From Clostridia bacterium (GTDB lineage Bacteria; Bacillota; Clostridia; TANB77; CAG-508), in the NCBI GenBank assembly GCA_022791735.1, contig JAAVZQ010000064.1:1-27548 (forward strand): a stretch of DNA of 27,548 nucleotides. Direction: 5' to 3'. Each line of letters begins with the position of its first letter. Positions within the stretch are counted from its first letter, which is position 1. Of this stretch, positions 1 to 10,695 are shown piece by piece. The notes beneath the pieces were generated by a model that ran no database searches, had not been told where the DNA came from, and saw only the letters and a program-made list of their open reading frames with translations. A program made the translations under genes and the position numbers.

Positions 1-1805
1 ATCCAATATTGCATCTAAGTCTACATCGTATATGTCTTCACCCATCCATACATTCCAGTAATACATCATTAATTGTTCATGATGTTCTGTGTTATTATGA
101 AGTCTTAAAAGCTCTAACAATTCATTTATATTTTGTCCATTCTCATCTGATATTTTTTCTGGTATATAGTATTTTGCAGTATCTTCGTCTGGAAGTGCAT
201 ACGCTACTTCTTTTCCGTTTTCGTCGTATTCTTCCCCTTTTATGTATTTTCCTTCTTTGTTCTTCCAAAGTCCTAAAAATTTCTTATAATTTATTTCTTT
301 ATATTTTGGCGATACTTCGAACCTATAATCTGCTACATCTTGCTTTTCAGATGTAGAATAAAGTAATGTTCTAGCAGATATATATGTTCTAGTTATTGTT
401 GGTACATCTCCACTTGTTGATACTAAAATATATCCAAGTCCTCCAAAATCTCCACTTGAATAACTTTCAAGTGTTGTAACTTCATCCCCTGGGGTTATTG
501 TTTCTACTTTTGTTGCTTCTTGTTCAAAATCTATGCACCATGTATGTGCTTCTTTTATATATACATTTGCTGTATTTGTGTATGTTGTAATTACTGTTGT
601 TGTAACTACTGGTTCTCCTACTGGAAAGTCATATGATGTGTCTACACTTTCAAGTTCCCAATATGTGTGTGTTTCATTTCCATAGTGTTCTTCTATCTCT
701 TTATAATGTTCTACTTCTGTTTTTTGAACATGGTATTCTTTTTCTACTTTAGTATATGTTACAACATTTAATTGGTCTTGTATCATAAGTACTACTTTGC
801 TATTTTCTAGAAGTAAATCAATTACTGCCATAACCCAATCTGGATTTTTTGATTCTTGCAATAGTGTAAATAGGTAATTAAATGGCATATTACACATATT
901 GGTAATTGTTTCATATGATATTGGTGGGTTTTCTGTAATCTCATAAGTTCTATCTGTTTGTTCTCCATTTACTGTTGTAATTACTTCTCTATATGTAGCA
1001 TAATATAACAACCCTTCGTCAATTGAATAATAGTTTAATGCTTTTTCATCATTTGCTGTAATTAACTCTCTTAACTTTTCAAGTGGAAGATAATCTAAGT
1101 TAATTGGTTCCTCAGAATTACCTGATTTATCCATTTTGCTTCTTTGTATTTCAACTATTCCTTGTGCTACATAGTTTCCGGTCTTTATCTAATTTGTTTC
1201 CAAGTGCTTTATTTCTAGCACTTTTTGTGTCATCTACACCTTTATAATCTCCAAGTCTTGGGTAAGTACTTGCGATTTCTGCTCTAATCATTTTTATGAA
1301 ATATGGTTTATAATCTTCTGTTTGAAACCACTCTGCAATTTCACTTTCTTCTATATATAAATTATCTTCATCAAAAACATAGTCATCCTCATCTTCGTCT
1401 ATATCTGGATCTACATCTTCCCAGTATCCGTAAATGATATGCTCTGTTTAACTCCTCTAAATACTTTTTTTCAATATCTTTATTTATTTTAAAATAGTAT
1501 CCTTCATTTCCTGCCTCTTCTATATCTACATTTTCTTTATCATTAATTACTTTTACTGATGCAACTCCTGCTGTGCTATTGTCTCCATCTAAATCCAAAA
1601 TATGTATTAATGCACCAATTAGAATAGCTCCTATAATTATTGGAGCAAGTTTTATTAAAAGTGGTATCACAACAGTCGCAATAAATTTTGCAATTCTACT
1701 AGCAATCATTTTAAAACTACTTTTGTTTTTTCTTTTATCTCTGCCTATTTCGTTTATTTTATTTTGTATACCAGACTCTTCTTTTCTTTGCTTATCTTCA
1801 TCCAT
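1..1805 (-). CDS. T4SS-associated membrane-anchored surface protein, C-terminus beyond window; two CGGN sites
   Basis: About 601 residues are visible and the gene runs off the left edge. A short charged cytoplasmic N-terminus is followed by one membrane segment near residues 41-70, then a long acidic, Thr/Tyr-rich outer region. I do not recognise a catalytic domain in the visible part; one may lie beyond the edge, as Gram-positive conjugation loci often carry a cell-wall hydrolase here, but that is inference. Read in triplets the ORF stops at 1389 with an implausible Arg-rich tail. Reading TTA|CGGA|TAC (1430-1427) and GAC|CGGA|AAC (1180-1177) as single Gly codons (residues 126 and 209) gives a frame that stays open for 392 further codons to position 1. 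It lies 21 bases after the VirB8-like gene, as the last visible gene of the T4SS operon. Confidence 0.75.
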
Positions 1806-1826
1806 ATCCTGTTCTCCTTATGCTTT

Positions 1827-2783
1827 CTAAATACCTACATCTATTTCTATCTTTTTCTTTACCTCGTTATTTGATATGTAGTTTTCATAATTTAAAACTA
1901 TATCTTTTAGCTTAAGTCCATCTAAATCTCTACTTTCTGGGTTATATATTTTATTGAATTTAATATCTATATTAACTCCCATATTTCTTCTAATTGTAAA
2001 TTCTTCCACAGACTTTTCATTTAATGCAGCTGTGTATTTAACCCCATTTGTGTCATAAAGATACATAGTACCTGTTTTTTCTTTGGTATCTATGCATATA
2101 GCATTTTGTGTATTATTTCTTACTTTAAGTGTTAGTACTGTATAATCCATATAATAATGTATTTTACTAACTGTGACAGTTACTCCATCTACTGTACTTG
2201 ACCTGTTTATATTGCTTGCACCTACATAACTGCTTATATTTAACTCTTTTCTATCTCCTTGGTTTACTACTGTTATATAGTCTCCTTGATTACTCTCTGC
2301 ACTTATATTACCACTTGATAAAACATCTTCTGTATATCTTATATAATATGTTGTAAAATTCCTTGTAGAGTACCAATTCTCTAGTTGATACATCCTTTTA
2401 TCTGTAAATATTCTGTCAAAATACACTTTTTTAAAATACTCTAACGAAGGGTAGATACGTGTTTTACAATCTGCTGTTAGCATATTATACGCTTTTTCTA
2501 TCTCCCCATCGTTACAATATTTTACAAACTCCTTTATTACTTCTGTGTCTTGTCCAATATTTTGTACTTTTTCTCCTGTAAGTACACTTGTACTATTTTG
2601 ATGTATTGCTGTACTGTCTGTTGGAACAGGTGTTACACTTAAAATATTTTGTCTTCTTGCTTCTCTATCTTGTGCAACTAAATTATTTAAAATTTGTATA
2701 ATCACAATAATGAGGGCAATAGTGCATACTATCGCGATAACTAGTCCTCTATTTTGGTTGTATATTCTTAATAGTTTGTGCAT
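1827..2783 (-). CDS. VirB8/TcpC-like T4SS assembly protein (NTF2-like)
   Basis: This is a 318-residue bitopic membrane protein with a short basic N-terminus, one membrane helix near residues 14-36, and an extracellular part. The stretch around residues 83-130 (KEFVKYCNDGEIEKAYNML) resembles the NTF2-like fold of VirB8/TcpC proteins, which scaffold the secretion channel. A second beta-rich region (about 195-318) resembles a Telomeric-repeat-factor-2/DUF4352-type domain (YMDYTVLTLKVRNNT). The family call rests on topology, fold-like pattern and position between the VirB6-like gene and the surface protein, not on a catalytic motif. There is no in-phase CGG. A GGAGGG ribosome site lies just upstream of the ATG, inside the short gap after the VirB6-like gene. 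Confidence 0.65.
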   Translation of the reverse strand: MHKLLRIYNQNRGLVIAIVCTIALIIVIIQILNNLVAQDREARRQNILSVTPVPTDSTAIHQNSTSVLTGEKVQNIGQDTEVIKEFVKYCNDGEIEKAYNMLTADCKTRIYPSLEYFKKVYFDRIFTDKRMYQLENWYSTRNFTTYYIRYTEDVLSSGNISAESNQGDYITVVNQGDRKELNISSYVGASNINRSSTVDGVTVTVSKIHYYMDYTVLTLKVRNNTQNAICIDTKEKTGTMYLYDTNGVKYTAALNEKSVEEFTIRRNMGVNIDIKFNKIYNPESRDLDGLKLKDIVLNYENYISNNEVKKKIEIDVGI

Positions 2784-2805
2784 CTATTTGCCCTCCTTAT
2801 TTATT

Positions 2806-5712
2806 TTATGCTGAATAAATATCTTCCATTTCATCAAGCACTTCTTCTACTCTCTTAGTTGCAGCTGATGGCGATACACCACTTGCTACCAACTGTCTTG
2901 TAATTGTATTTTTCCAAGCAAGCTGCTCTCTTGAATTTGGATTAAATACTCCTGGATTTATATCCCTTGCCCAGTTTGCTAAACCAATTACTCTTTCTAG
3001 AGATTGTTGTTCAGCTATTTTTTGTGCATCTGCCTCTGATGCCCCACGTGCCATAGCTTGAGCTTTCGCTGCTTCTAAATAATTACCTCTCTTACTTAAT
3101 GCTTTTCCTATCTTAGCTGCGTCTGTATGATTCTTGCTTAAAAGTGCTTGTACAGATCCATCATTTATTGCTGCTATTGCTGCATCTCTTGAACCTAATG
3201 ATTTTGTAAGTGCATCTATTGTTTCAGGTGCAGCCATAAACTCTTTATCAAATTTAGATTGTTGTATTTTCTTATAGTCAGAACCCCAAAAGGCCTGTGC
3301 TCCACCTTTTGCTATATCTCCACCAGCACCTGCAAGTTTATCTCCATAGAAGTTTCCAAAGTTCGAACCTGCAGAGAAAGCTGTTGCCGTTAATGCCATC
3401 GCCTTTTCTGGTGACATTGTTGCTCCTACTCCAAGTGCAGCAAGTGCTGCAGCCCCTCCAGTAAACGCTCCTATTCCTGCACGTCTTGCTGTTCTAAATG
3501 CTTTTCCTGGTAATTTTTTAACTCCTTTTATTGCTTTCTGACTTGCATTATATCCCATAGAACGAACAGAATCACCTACTCTTCTACCAAGTCCTTGTCT
3601 TGCTAAAGCTAATTTTCCCATGAAACCACCTGGTATTACTGGATCTGTAAGTCCTGGTACTACTGGTCCAAATTCATTTCCGAGAATCGAACCTCCGTCC
3701 GGCCACCAACACCACCGCCGGCCTCCAAATCCGCCGTCCGGCCTCCAAGACCTCCAGCACCTCCGCCGGCCTCCAAATCCGCCGTCCGGCCTCCGGCGCC
3801 ACCTCCTGAGGCATCTGGTAACTGTGTACCAAATATTGCCTCATCATTTCTTATGCCAGCACCTCCTGAGGATTTTCTCATATTCTTTGGTTTTTCTTCA
3901 TTGTCCTTATCTTGTGGCTTTGGTTTATTTATTCTACTAATCATTGCAGAGAATAGTGCACCACCTGCGAAGCTTCCTGCTGCACTTAATGTTCCTGCAT
4001 TATCAAATCCGAAGAACTTACGTAGTAGTTTTTCTGCTGGTATTACAAAGTATATTGCAACTACTGCATATATTAAGCTCTCTGTTGCAAGATTTATAGC
4101 TGTACCTACAAGTATTGTATATAGTAATAAGTGGAAAGGTTGTATTATAAGGTTAAATATATATTCTTTAAACCACATATTCCAAGCTTGTGCTTTTCCG
4201 ATCTTTTATCTTATCTATTGGGTATGTAAGCGCTACCATTGGAGCCATAAGTGTTAACCATGCTATGTATATTACCCTTTTTATATATCTTAGTGCAAAT
4301 ACTACTGTAAACGAAACTAACGCTATATATATTATTAAATAAGCTGTTGCCATTGGTAGATATTCATCATTATCTGCAACATTTAAGTATAATCTTGCAT
4401 AATTTGTAAAATATAATACTTTTGAGCCATCAGCTGATACTCTAATTCCGTCTGGACTTGCTACTGAAGTTGAACTATTGTTAACTGTTTGGTCATTATC
4501 CCAATCAAATGCGTTATCAAGTTCCTTATTAAAGAAATTTACGTAATCTGAAAGTCCTAATCCACTTTGACTAGCATGTGTAAATGTTGCATTTGCTCCT
4601 GTTCCACTTTCGATTTTTGTAGAAATTCTTTTTACACACCAGTTTTCATTACCTAGTGATAAAGATTTTATAATATCAAATGTAACAGTTAGTTTTGAGC
4701 CTCCAGTTTTACTTATAAAATCAATAGAGTATTGTTTTTTTAGTTCATCCTCTCCTGTTATACCAAAATTGTCATTTGGTCTTTGGTCTACTATATCACC
4801 GTCTTGCATCGCTTTATATAATGTTTTTGCTGTTCCTCCAACATTTACACATGCAATATCAAATTCTATTTTATCTAACACGGTTGTGTAAATTACATTG
4901 TTTGTTCTATAGCTATCATCTGGTAAGTTTGTAGTCAATCCAAAATTTCCAATTACAATTCCCTCATCTGATGGAGTTAAATCAATTTGAGACTTTGGCT
5001 TGTATGTTACATTTCCATATTCAGGAATTAATGATAATCCATCTGTTACTCCTGTCGTTTGATTTAGCATCTCGTTTACTTTGTCAACTACTGTAACTGT
5101 CGCTGCCATTATATAGTGCATAAAGAACAGTAAACAAAATGCTACAACCCAGTCCATAAGTCTTTCTTTATACTTTGCTTTATCTCCTGCTGTGCTTGAT
5201 ATCATTATTCTAATACCAATATATATTAATACTGATAATAATCCTACTACTGCAATAGTTCTAAGTGTAACATACCAACCTGCAATAACTTTTCTTAATG
5301 TTTCTAATGGTCCTTTATCCTCTAATTCTAAAGTGTAGCTCTCTTTACTTGATGGCGTGATAAAGTTTGCATCTAGTAATTCTACTTCATTTGCAAATAT
5401 AAGTTCTGGACTTATCTGTAAAATTGGATATTGAAATTTCGATTCTTTTATCCAATATTTATCTGGTTTATCAACTATTGCTGTACCCGCTCCATCTACT
5501 GCATATTGCCACTTTCCTGTCATACCAAGTTGTACAACTGATGCCCCAACATCTGCAATAGCTGTTACAAAGCTTCTCATAAGCCCCATGATTTTTCCAC
5601 CAAAGCTTGATTTAGCAGATACTTGTGGAGTTATACAAAAGCTGAGCAGTATTACACAAACTATTGATATTATGAATTTCTGCTTAAAATTCTTACTCGT
5701 AAAAATCTTCAT
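2806..5712 (-). CDS. VirB6/TrbL-like polytopic T4SS channel protein with nine CGGN sites
   Basis: Triplet reading gives three separate ORFs (5712-4168, 4178-3660, 3621-2806). Decoding CGGN as Gly joins them into one 965-residue protein. Order: signal-like N-terminus (MKIFTSKNFKQKFIISIVCV), an extracellular segment, membrane helices near residues 145-170 and 190-215, a large extracellular domain, further helices from about 455, then YPIDKIKDGKAQAWNMWFK, where Gly505 is the first CGGA. That stretch is typical of Clostridial VirB6-like proteins. More helices follow, then a Gly-rich linker holding eight CGGN sites (3788-3694), and an Ala-rich, mostly helical cytoplasmic-looking tail. It is predicted to form the inner-membrane channel with VirB4 and the VirB8-like protein, whose genes flank it. 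The exact family is inferred from topology and neighbourhood. Confidence 0.85.
3694..3788 (-). repeat. GC-rich tandem repeat encoding a polyglycine linker, with eight CGGN sites
   Basis: A unit containing GGCCGGACGGCGGATTTGG occurs twice, each time followed by GGAGGCCGGCGG or a close variant; a third, diverged copy follows. The composition is far richer in GC than the rest of the window. In triplets it would encode two copies of GGRTADLEAGG and then a stop. Read with CGGN as one codon it is GGC|CGGA|CGGC|GGA|TTT and so on, giving a linker of Gly with single Phe, Ala, Leu and Val, then SILGNEFGP, in frame with the downstream ORF. Three places have two CGGN in tandem (3788/3784, 3740/3736, 3701/3697). 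Eight extra bases are exactly what links frame 4178 to frame 3621. Confidence 0.9.
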
Positions 5713-5743
5713 TTTTCTGTTATCCTTCCTAATAATCTATACA

Positions 5744-7706
5744 TTAATTTCTTCTTCTTTTTACTAGTTTATTTAAGTTTGTTTCTACAAACTCGAATTC
5801 TTTTGCAGTTGGAGTTATTTGTAAGATAGCAGTATCTGCTCCTACCTTCAATAGCCCTTCTCCTTTTGTACATGTAATCAAGAAATCTGCTTCACCGTCA
5901 GAAAGCTTGAATACTTCTTTCAAATATTTTATTTCTGATTTATCCTGTGCTAAGAATAGTTTTGTATCTGAAGATGTAAGAACAGCTTGTGCTTCTGGTT
6001 TTTCATAAAAGTCTTGAAATCTTTGAGATATAATTGCAAGTGATACGTTTCTTTTTCTAGCACGTCTTGCCATTGTATTTAAAAAGTCTACAGCTTCTGG
6101 GTATGGAAGAAGCATCCACGCCTCGTCTACAATAACTCTTTTTCTACCTGCTTTTGTTCTATCCTCACTATTTTTCTTAACATATTTTTCCCATATCCAT
6201 GAAAGCAATATTTGTTGTGCAAGTGGTCTTGCAAATCTCTCTTCTAGTTGTGATATGTCCAAATTTATGAATGGAGCTCCGTCTAGTAACTCAAAAGTAG
6301 ATTGTCCATCAAAATATGCCATTTGTCCGTCATACTCTCTTATGTATTGCTTCATAACCTTTAAAAGGTAACTATATTGGAATTGATAATCTGCTATATC
6401 ATTTTCTTTTGCCTTTTTTTGTAATCTTTTATACCAACTACCTATTGTAGGCATTTCCTTTTTGTCTTTTGCTAGCATATTTCTTTTATCCATGCTTGTC
6501 TCATAAAGACTTGATGGATCATTTGTAATTCCTTTTGCTGCGTATTCTTCTGCAACAGTTTCTGCTATTATCTGTTTTGTAAGCTCTGTTACATCATCAC
6601 TTCTTGTACTTCCTCTTGCCATTGTAACTAAAGCTTGTGTTACGTCTTCTACTTTGTTTTCTACGTTAAGTACTATTCTATCTTTTCCTGTAATTTCATC
6701 TTTTACTGTTTCAAGTTCTATATCAAAGATATTTATTACTGTTTTAGAGTTTGGACTAAGTACTACATTTATTCCACCAAGGCTTTCTGCAACTATTGAG
6801 TATTCCCCTTCTGCATCTAGCGCCAAACTTTCTATTCCCATAAGTACTGATGACCTAGAAATTAGAGTTTTCATTGTAACTGATTTTCCGTGCACCAGAT
6901 TTAGCAAATATTACCATGTTATAGTTTGTAAGTGATGAGTGAAAATTATCAAATAGTATTGGTACTCCAGTTTGTTTATTAAATCCTAGTGGTATTCCTG
7001 TTGGATGTCCTACTTCTGATGTTGTAAATGGGAATACTGTACCCATTGAACGTCTATCAAATGTATGTGATTTTTTTATTTTATTTTCCATTAGTGGAAG
7101 GTTTGATTGAAACCCTTCTTCTTGCATTGCCCATGCTGATTTTATTCCAACTAATGTTTTTGACATTTCTGTTGACAATAGTTTTGTAAATTTGTCTAAT
7201 TCTTCTAAACTATATGCAAATAATGTTGATACTACTGTTGCTTCAAATAATTTATTATATCCTGCTGCTATTTCATCTCTTAATTGTTCTGCTTCTACTC
7301 TTTTTTGTGAAAGTACACTCTCTCTGTTGATATTTCCTCTGTCTTGTGCAACTATTCTTTCTGTTTCTAGTTCGTTTATTACTCTGTTTAATTCATTCTG
7401 TGATCTTGCTTCTGGTATTGGATTTATATATATTGATGTGTTTATATCTCCAAATAAATACATATCTCTAAAAATATCTGGGAAAGAGCACATTCTAGGT
7501 AATGTTGATACAAAAAAACTTCTAGCATATCTTTTCGCATTTGAGATTATTTCCATATGGTCTATATTTGATGCATCTATTCCAGATGGTGCAATTAGGT
7601 CTTTTACTGTTTTTCTTTGTAAAATCTCTACACTATCTTCATTAAGCGGTTTTTGTAGTTCTTCTTGGTTTCTTAGTTTCTTTTGCTTCTCTTGCTTTTT
7701 TGACAT
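5744..7706 (-). CDS. virB4: VirB4-family T4SS ATPase; CGGA lies inside the Walker A motif
   Basis: A 653-residue ATPase that powers substrate transfer and pilus biogenesis at the inner membrane. The N-terminus is very basic and coiled. The Walker A motif reads KSGAGKS at about residues 269-275, and a Walker B-like VIVDEAW follows near 525. In triplets the frame is lost exactly at the motif (GCA|CGG|AAA, 6890); reading CGGA as Gly273 restores GAGKS, a residue the P-loop cannot lack. The start is the ATG at 7706, eight bases after GGAGG, so the gene overlaps the 3' end of the TraC-like gene by 65 bases. Together these two genes probably correspond to the N-terminal and ATPase parts of a longer VirB4 found elsewhere. 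Confidence 0.92.
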
Positions 7707-8911
7707 TTCTCTTTTCCTCCTTCTCTTTTGTTTTCTCTTCTTCATCATTTCTCTTTTTTCTTGATGCTGTAATTTCTTTCACCGCATCTTGTGTAACTTC
7801 TTTCCCTAAGTATGGTTCATTTTCTTGTATTATCATTTTTGCCATTTCATCTATGATGTCTTCCATTTTCATTTTTCTTTCTTCTAGTTTTCTTTCTCTT
7901 TGTGTCCTAACTTTTTCTACAGTATCTTCTGCCCTTGTAATTGCTTTTTGCTCTATTTCTTTATCTAATGCTGCAATCTTCTTTTCTAATACTTCTGGTG
8001 CTGTTGAATATAATTCATCATATCCTGCTGCTATCGCTTTTTCTAATCCAAATACTTCTGCTTCATCTCTGTTATATGCCATGTATAGAAGTTCTACTAG
8101 TGCATTTGAATCTAGTATTTTTCCAGTTACACCTGATGCAAATAGTGAACCTATTATTGCTTGGCATCTTGTATAAAGCTCTGAAAATGCTATGTTTTTT
8201 ATTTCTTCTTTATCAAAGTTTGTACTTCCAAGGTCTGAAGGATAGTATGATGTGATTATATAGTATTGTTTGTTTAATACGTTTTTATTTAAGCTCATTT
8301 GCTGTGTATTGTAGATAATATCTCTACCATATTCATATAGATTTTTGATTTTTGTTAATTCATAGAATTGTGCCTTCATCTCTTCTATATCAAATAATCC
8401 TGATTGTTTATTTGATTCGTATTCTGCCTCTTTTCTTCTTAAAATGCCTTCGATCTCATCTACTCTTCTTTTGTAATTTTCTATACTATTCTCTAAGTTT
8501 ACTGTTCTTGTTTGTACATATATTTGGATAGGATATCTTAAAGAGTTTAGGAATTGCAAAAATCCTTCTTCTACTGCTGTTTGTTCCATTGATGACATTA
8601 AGTCATAGTTTACACCTTGGCATTCTACTACCATTAAGTATCTATTTCCATTTTTTTGGACTATCATGTTATCTTCTATTTTATCAAATTCCATAAATTT
8701 TGTTATTGATTGTTTATTATATCCTCTTGTTGCAATATTTGACAAGCTTTGTCCATCGCCGATTAGTTTCACCTGTTTTTATTGCTTCCTCTTTTTTTCT
8801 TTTGCTATCTTTCATTTTTACATAAATAAAAACTGCAAGTAGTATAAGAAGCATACATATCATAAATATTAATAAGTATGTAAGTATTTGTGTTATTTGA
8901 TTATCTGTCAT
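7642..8911 (-). CDS. TraC-like / VirB4 N-terminal-like T4SS protein with an N-terminal membrane helix; one CGGC site
   Basis: A 422-residue protein. Residues 1-35 form a membrane anchor (ILTYLLIFMICMLLILLAVF), followed by a short basic linker and then a TraC-like/VirB4 N-terminal-like domain (KFMEFDKIEDNMIV; VMS-type strands around VVECQGVNYDL), and a long charged coiled coil ending in Lys/Glu repeats. Triplet reading gives a 73-residue membrane ORF ending within a separate 376-residue ORF. Decoding AAT|CGGC|GAT (8761-8758) as Gly51 fuses them without loss. The ATG at 8911 lies eight bases after GAAGGAGG, whereas the GTG at 8772 has no good ribosome site. It overlaps PrgI by 11 bases, indicating translational coupling within the T4SS operon. 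Confidence 0.82.
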
Positions 8912-9251
8912 CTTTTGTTCCTCCTTCAGTATATACATATATTTTTTTCTTAGATTGGAATTTGAATTTTAACCATCTAAGTATTACATCATCTATATTT
9001 TCTCCCGCTGTTTTTCTAGTTACTTCAAATGCTGTGGTATTTGGCACTTTTAGTGTTCCTATACCAAATCCAATAGCAGCTAGTACAATTGTTATTATAA
9101 TTCCCACTGTGCTAAGTCCCATCATTCCAAATATCCACCAAAATATTAATCCAAATGCTCCGCCAATTCCTGATGTAATCAATGCTTTAGTAGAAAATAC
9201 AAATAATATTCTTCCTTCTCCTTTTACGTTTCTAGGTATTTGATAAGCCAT
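8901..9251 (-). CDS. prgI: PrgI-family T4SS inner-membrane protein
   Basis: This 116-residue protein matches the PrgI family of Gram-positive conjugation systems: a short N-terminus (MAYQIPRNVKGEGRILF), two adjacent membrane helices around residues 22-65, and a basic C-terminal tail (TKDDR). PrgI proteins sit beside VirB4 in the membrane and are VirB3-like. It is the first gene after the operon's internal promoter and overlaps the next gene by 11 bases. The ATG at 9251 follows AAAGGAGC. There is no in-phase CGG; CGG at 9143-9145 falls as GGC GGA and causes no shift. Confidence 0.85.
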   Translation of the reverse strand: MAYQIPRNVKGEGRILFVFSTKALITSGIGGAFGLIFWWIFGMMGLSTVGIIITIVLAAIGFGIGTLKVPNTTAFEVTRKTAGENIDDVILRWLKFKFQSKKKIYVYTEGGTKDDR

Positions 9252-9327
9252 ATATTTTATTTGCTCCTTTCTCTTATGTATGTATATTTATTTTTATGTA
9301 TAATTTGCCCATTATTCCTTGTATTTT

Positions 9328-9333
9328 ATTATA
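9328..9333 (-). promoter_or_regulatory. Candidate -10 box for the prgI-virB4 operon
   Basis: TATAAT on the minus strand about 80 bases upstream of prgI and downstream of the pilin terminator. No convincing -35 box sits 17 bases upstream, so the call is tentative. Confidence 0.4.
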
Positions 9334-9461
9334 GCAGAATTTTGTATTTTTTCATAGTGTTTTGACGAAAAATCTTTGTTTTGTAATAAAAATGTAATAT
9401 TCGTGTAATATTTGTTGATGTTTTAGTGGAAAATTTGGGTTTATCATATATATTTATGCAT

Positions 9462-9486
9462 AAAAAATAGACGACCAACGGCCGTC
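9462..9486 (-). terminator. Intrinsic terminator after the pilin genes
   Basis: Minus strand: GACGGCC, loop GTT, GGTCGTC (one G-T pair), then TATTTTTT. It follows the last pilin gene by about 20 bases and separates pilin transcription from the prgI operon. Confidence 0.75.
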
Positions 9487-9506
9487 CATTTTTATTATGA
9501 CATATA

Positions 9507-9860
9507 TTATGCAATTGTTTGTGCAATTCCTACTACATAGCTTGCAATATTTACTGCTGCAAATAATATGATTGCACCAATTAAGTATGGAAGCATTGTT
9601 TTTTTGTATTCTGCTTTTTCTTCTGCACTTCCCATCATGTATTTAATACCAATAACCATTAGTACTCCTACTGCTATAATTGTACCTACTACTTGTATAA
9701 TACCTAGAATGTTATTACCAATTCCTGCAACTTGTGTTGATGAATTTGTATTTGGATTAATTGTTATAGATCCAACTTGTTTACCAAGTACTGGTGCGCA
9801 TGTTGTCATTATCATTAAAATTACCATAAGTATTGGTAATATTTTAATTAGCTTTTTCAT
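9507..9860 (-). CDS. VirB2/TrbC-like pilin-type T4SS protein (single domain)
   Basis: A 117-residue protein with a signal peptide (about 1-26, ending near VLG), a short Ser/Thr/Asn linker and two membrane helices with a cytoplasmic loop between them (MMGSAEEKAEYKKTMLPYL). That layout and loop are typical of VirB2/TrbC-like major pilin subunits. It is the fourth and last of four related genes in tandem, and the loop motif is shared by all (GS.EE.A.YK..M.PY). An intrinsic terminator follows directly. There is no in-phase CGG. The function, a pilin or channel-lining subunit, is inferred from topology and position. Confidence 0.75.
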   Translation of the reverse strand: MKKLIKILPILMVILMIMTTCAPVLGKQVGSITINPNTNSSTQVAGIGNNILGIIQVVGTIIAVGVLMVIGIKYMMGSAEEKAEYKKTMLPYLIGAIILFAAVNIASYVVGIAQTIA

Positions 9861-9944
9861 AGCATTTCCTCCTTTTTATTTTTGTAGATTGTTTTTATAT
9901 TTAATTTTATCTCAATTGCTTGAGTAAAACATTAATAACTAATT

Positions 9945-10676
9945 TTATTTTTTTGAACTTCCTGTTAATTGACGTCCGCATCCAAAGCATTCCCCTTTTT
10001 CTTTTGCCATGTCTGGTATTACAGCTCCACATTTATCACAATATACTTTTCCATCTGATTTCTCTGTATATGTTGTTTCTTGTGAACTAATATCTTTATC
10101 TAAAGCAAAATGATTATATAATGATGTTGTTATATTTACTCCTCCAAATAGAAGAACTGCACCTATTATGTATGGTAGCATTGATTTTTTATATGATGCT
10201 CTTTCTTCTAGGCTTCCTAGCATATATTTAATACCAAGTATCATCAAAACAGCTACCGCTACAAATGTTCCTACTACTTGTATTATTCCTAATATCAAGT
10301 TTCCTATATCTTCTGCATTTTGATTTTCCTTGAATGTTTCCATTATTTGCGGTGCTATTGTTGATGCTCCAAATAATAATATACATCCTATTAAGTATGG
10401 AAGCATTGATTTTTTATAATTTGCTTTTTCTTCTAGGCTTCCTGTCATGTATTTTATTCCTATAATCATAATTACACCAACTGCTACAAATATTCCAATT
10501 GTCCTTATTATCCCTGCTAGTTTATCTACAAAATCCACATTTACATCTGGTGTACTTGATGGATTTCCTGTTATATCTCCTGGTGCTATTCCTGCAAAGG
10601 TAGTAGGCATAAGTATTACTATGCATAAAGAAACTATACTTAAAACAGCTAAAGTTTTAAATAATTTATTTTTCAT
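9945..10676 (-). CDS. Tandem VirB2-like pilin fusion with C-terminal zinc ribbon
   Basis: A 243-residue protein with a signal-like first helix and then two successive copies of the VirB2-type two-helix unit. Copy 1 (about 47-110) contains MTGSLEEKANYKKSMLPYL; copy 2 (about 122-185) contains MLGSLEERASYKKSMLPYI. After the second copy a soluble tail carries four cysteines as CDKCG and CFGCG (about 214-233), a zinc-ribbon pattern. It is the third gene of the pilin cluster. A duplicated pilin domain with a cytoplasmic-type zinc ribbon is unusual for a VirB2 protein and suggests a structural role other than a simple polymerised subunit. There is no in-phase CGG; TGC GGA CGT is read normally. Confidence 0.75.
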   Translation of the reverse strand: MKNKLFKTLAVLSIVSLCIVILMPTTFAGIAPGDITGNPSSTPDVNVDFVDKLAGIIRTIGIFVAVGVIMIIGIKYMTGSLEEKANYKKSMLPYLIGCILLFGASTIAPQIMETFKENQNAEDIGNLILGIIQVVGTFVAVAVLMILGIKYMLGSLEERASYKKSMLPYIIGAVLLFGGVNITTSLYNHFALDKDISSQETTYTEKSDGKVYCDKCGAVIPDMAKEKGECFGCGRQLTGSSKK

Positions 10677-10695
10677 AGTTTATGCCTCCTTTTCT

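Noticed and set aside
9..356. Plus-strand ORFs opposite the T4SS genes and others such as 7192-7764, 9568-9927 and 10447-10779
   Set aside because: They are antisense shadows of well-supported minus-strand genes, rich in Leu, Ile and Phe, without ribosome sites.
7642..7748. A frameshift joining the TraC-like ORF and VirB4
   Set aside because: There is no in-phase CGG, and VirB4 has its own ATG at 7706 eight bases after GGAGG. They are two overlapping genes.
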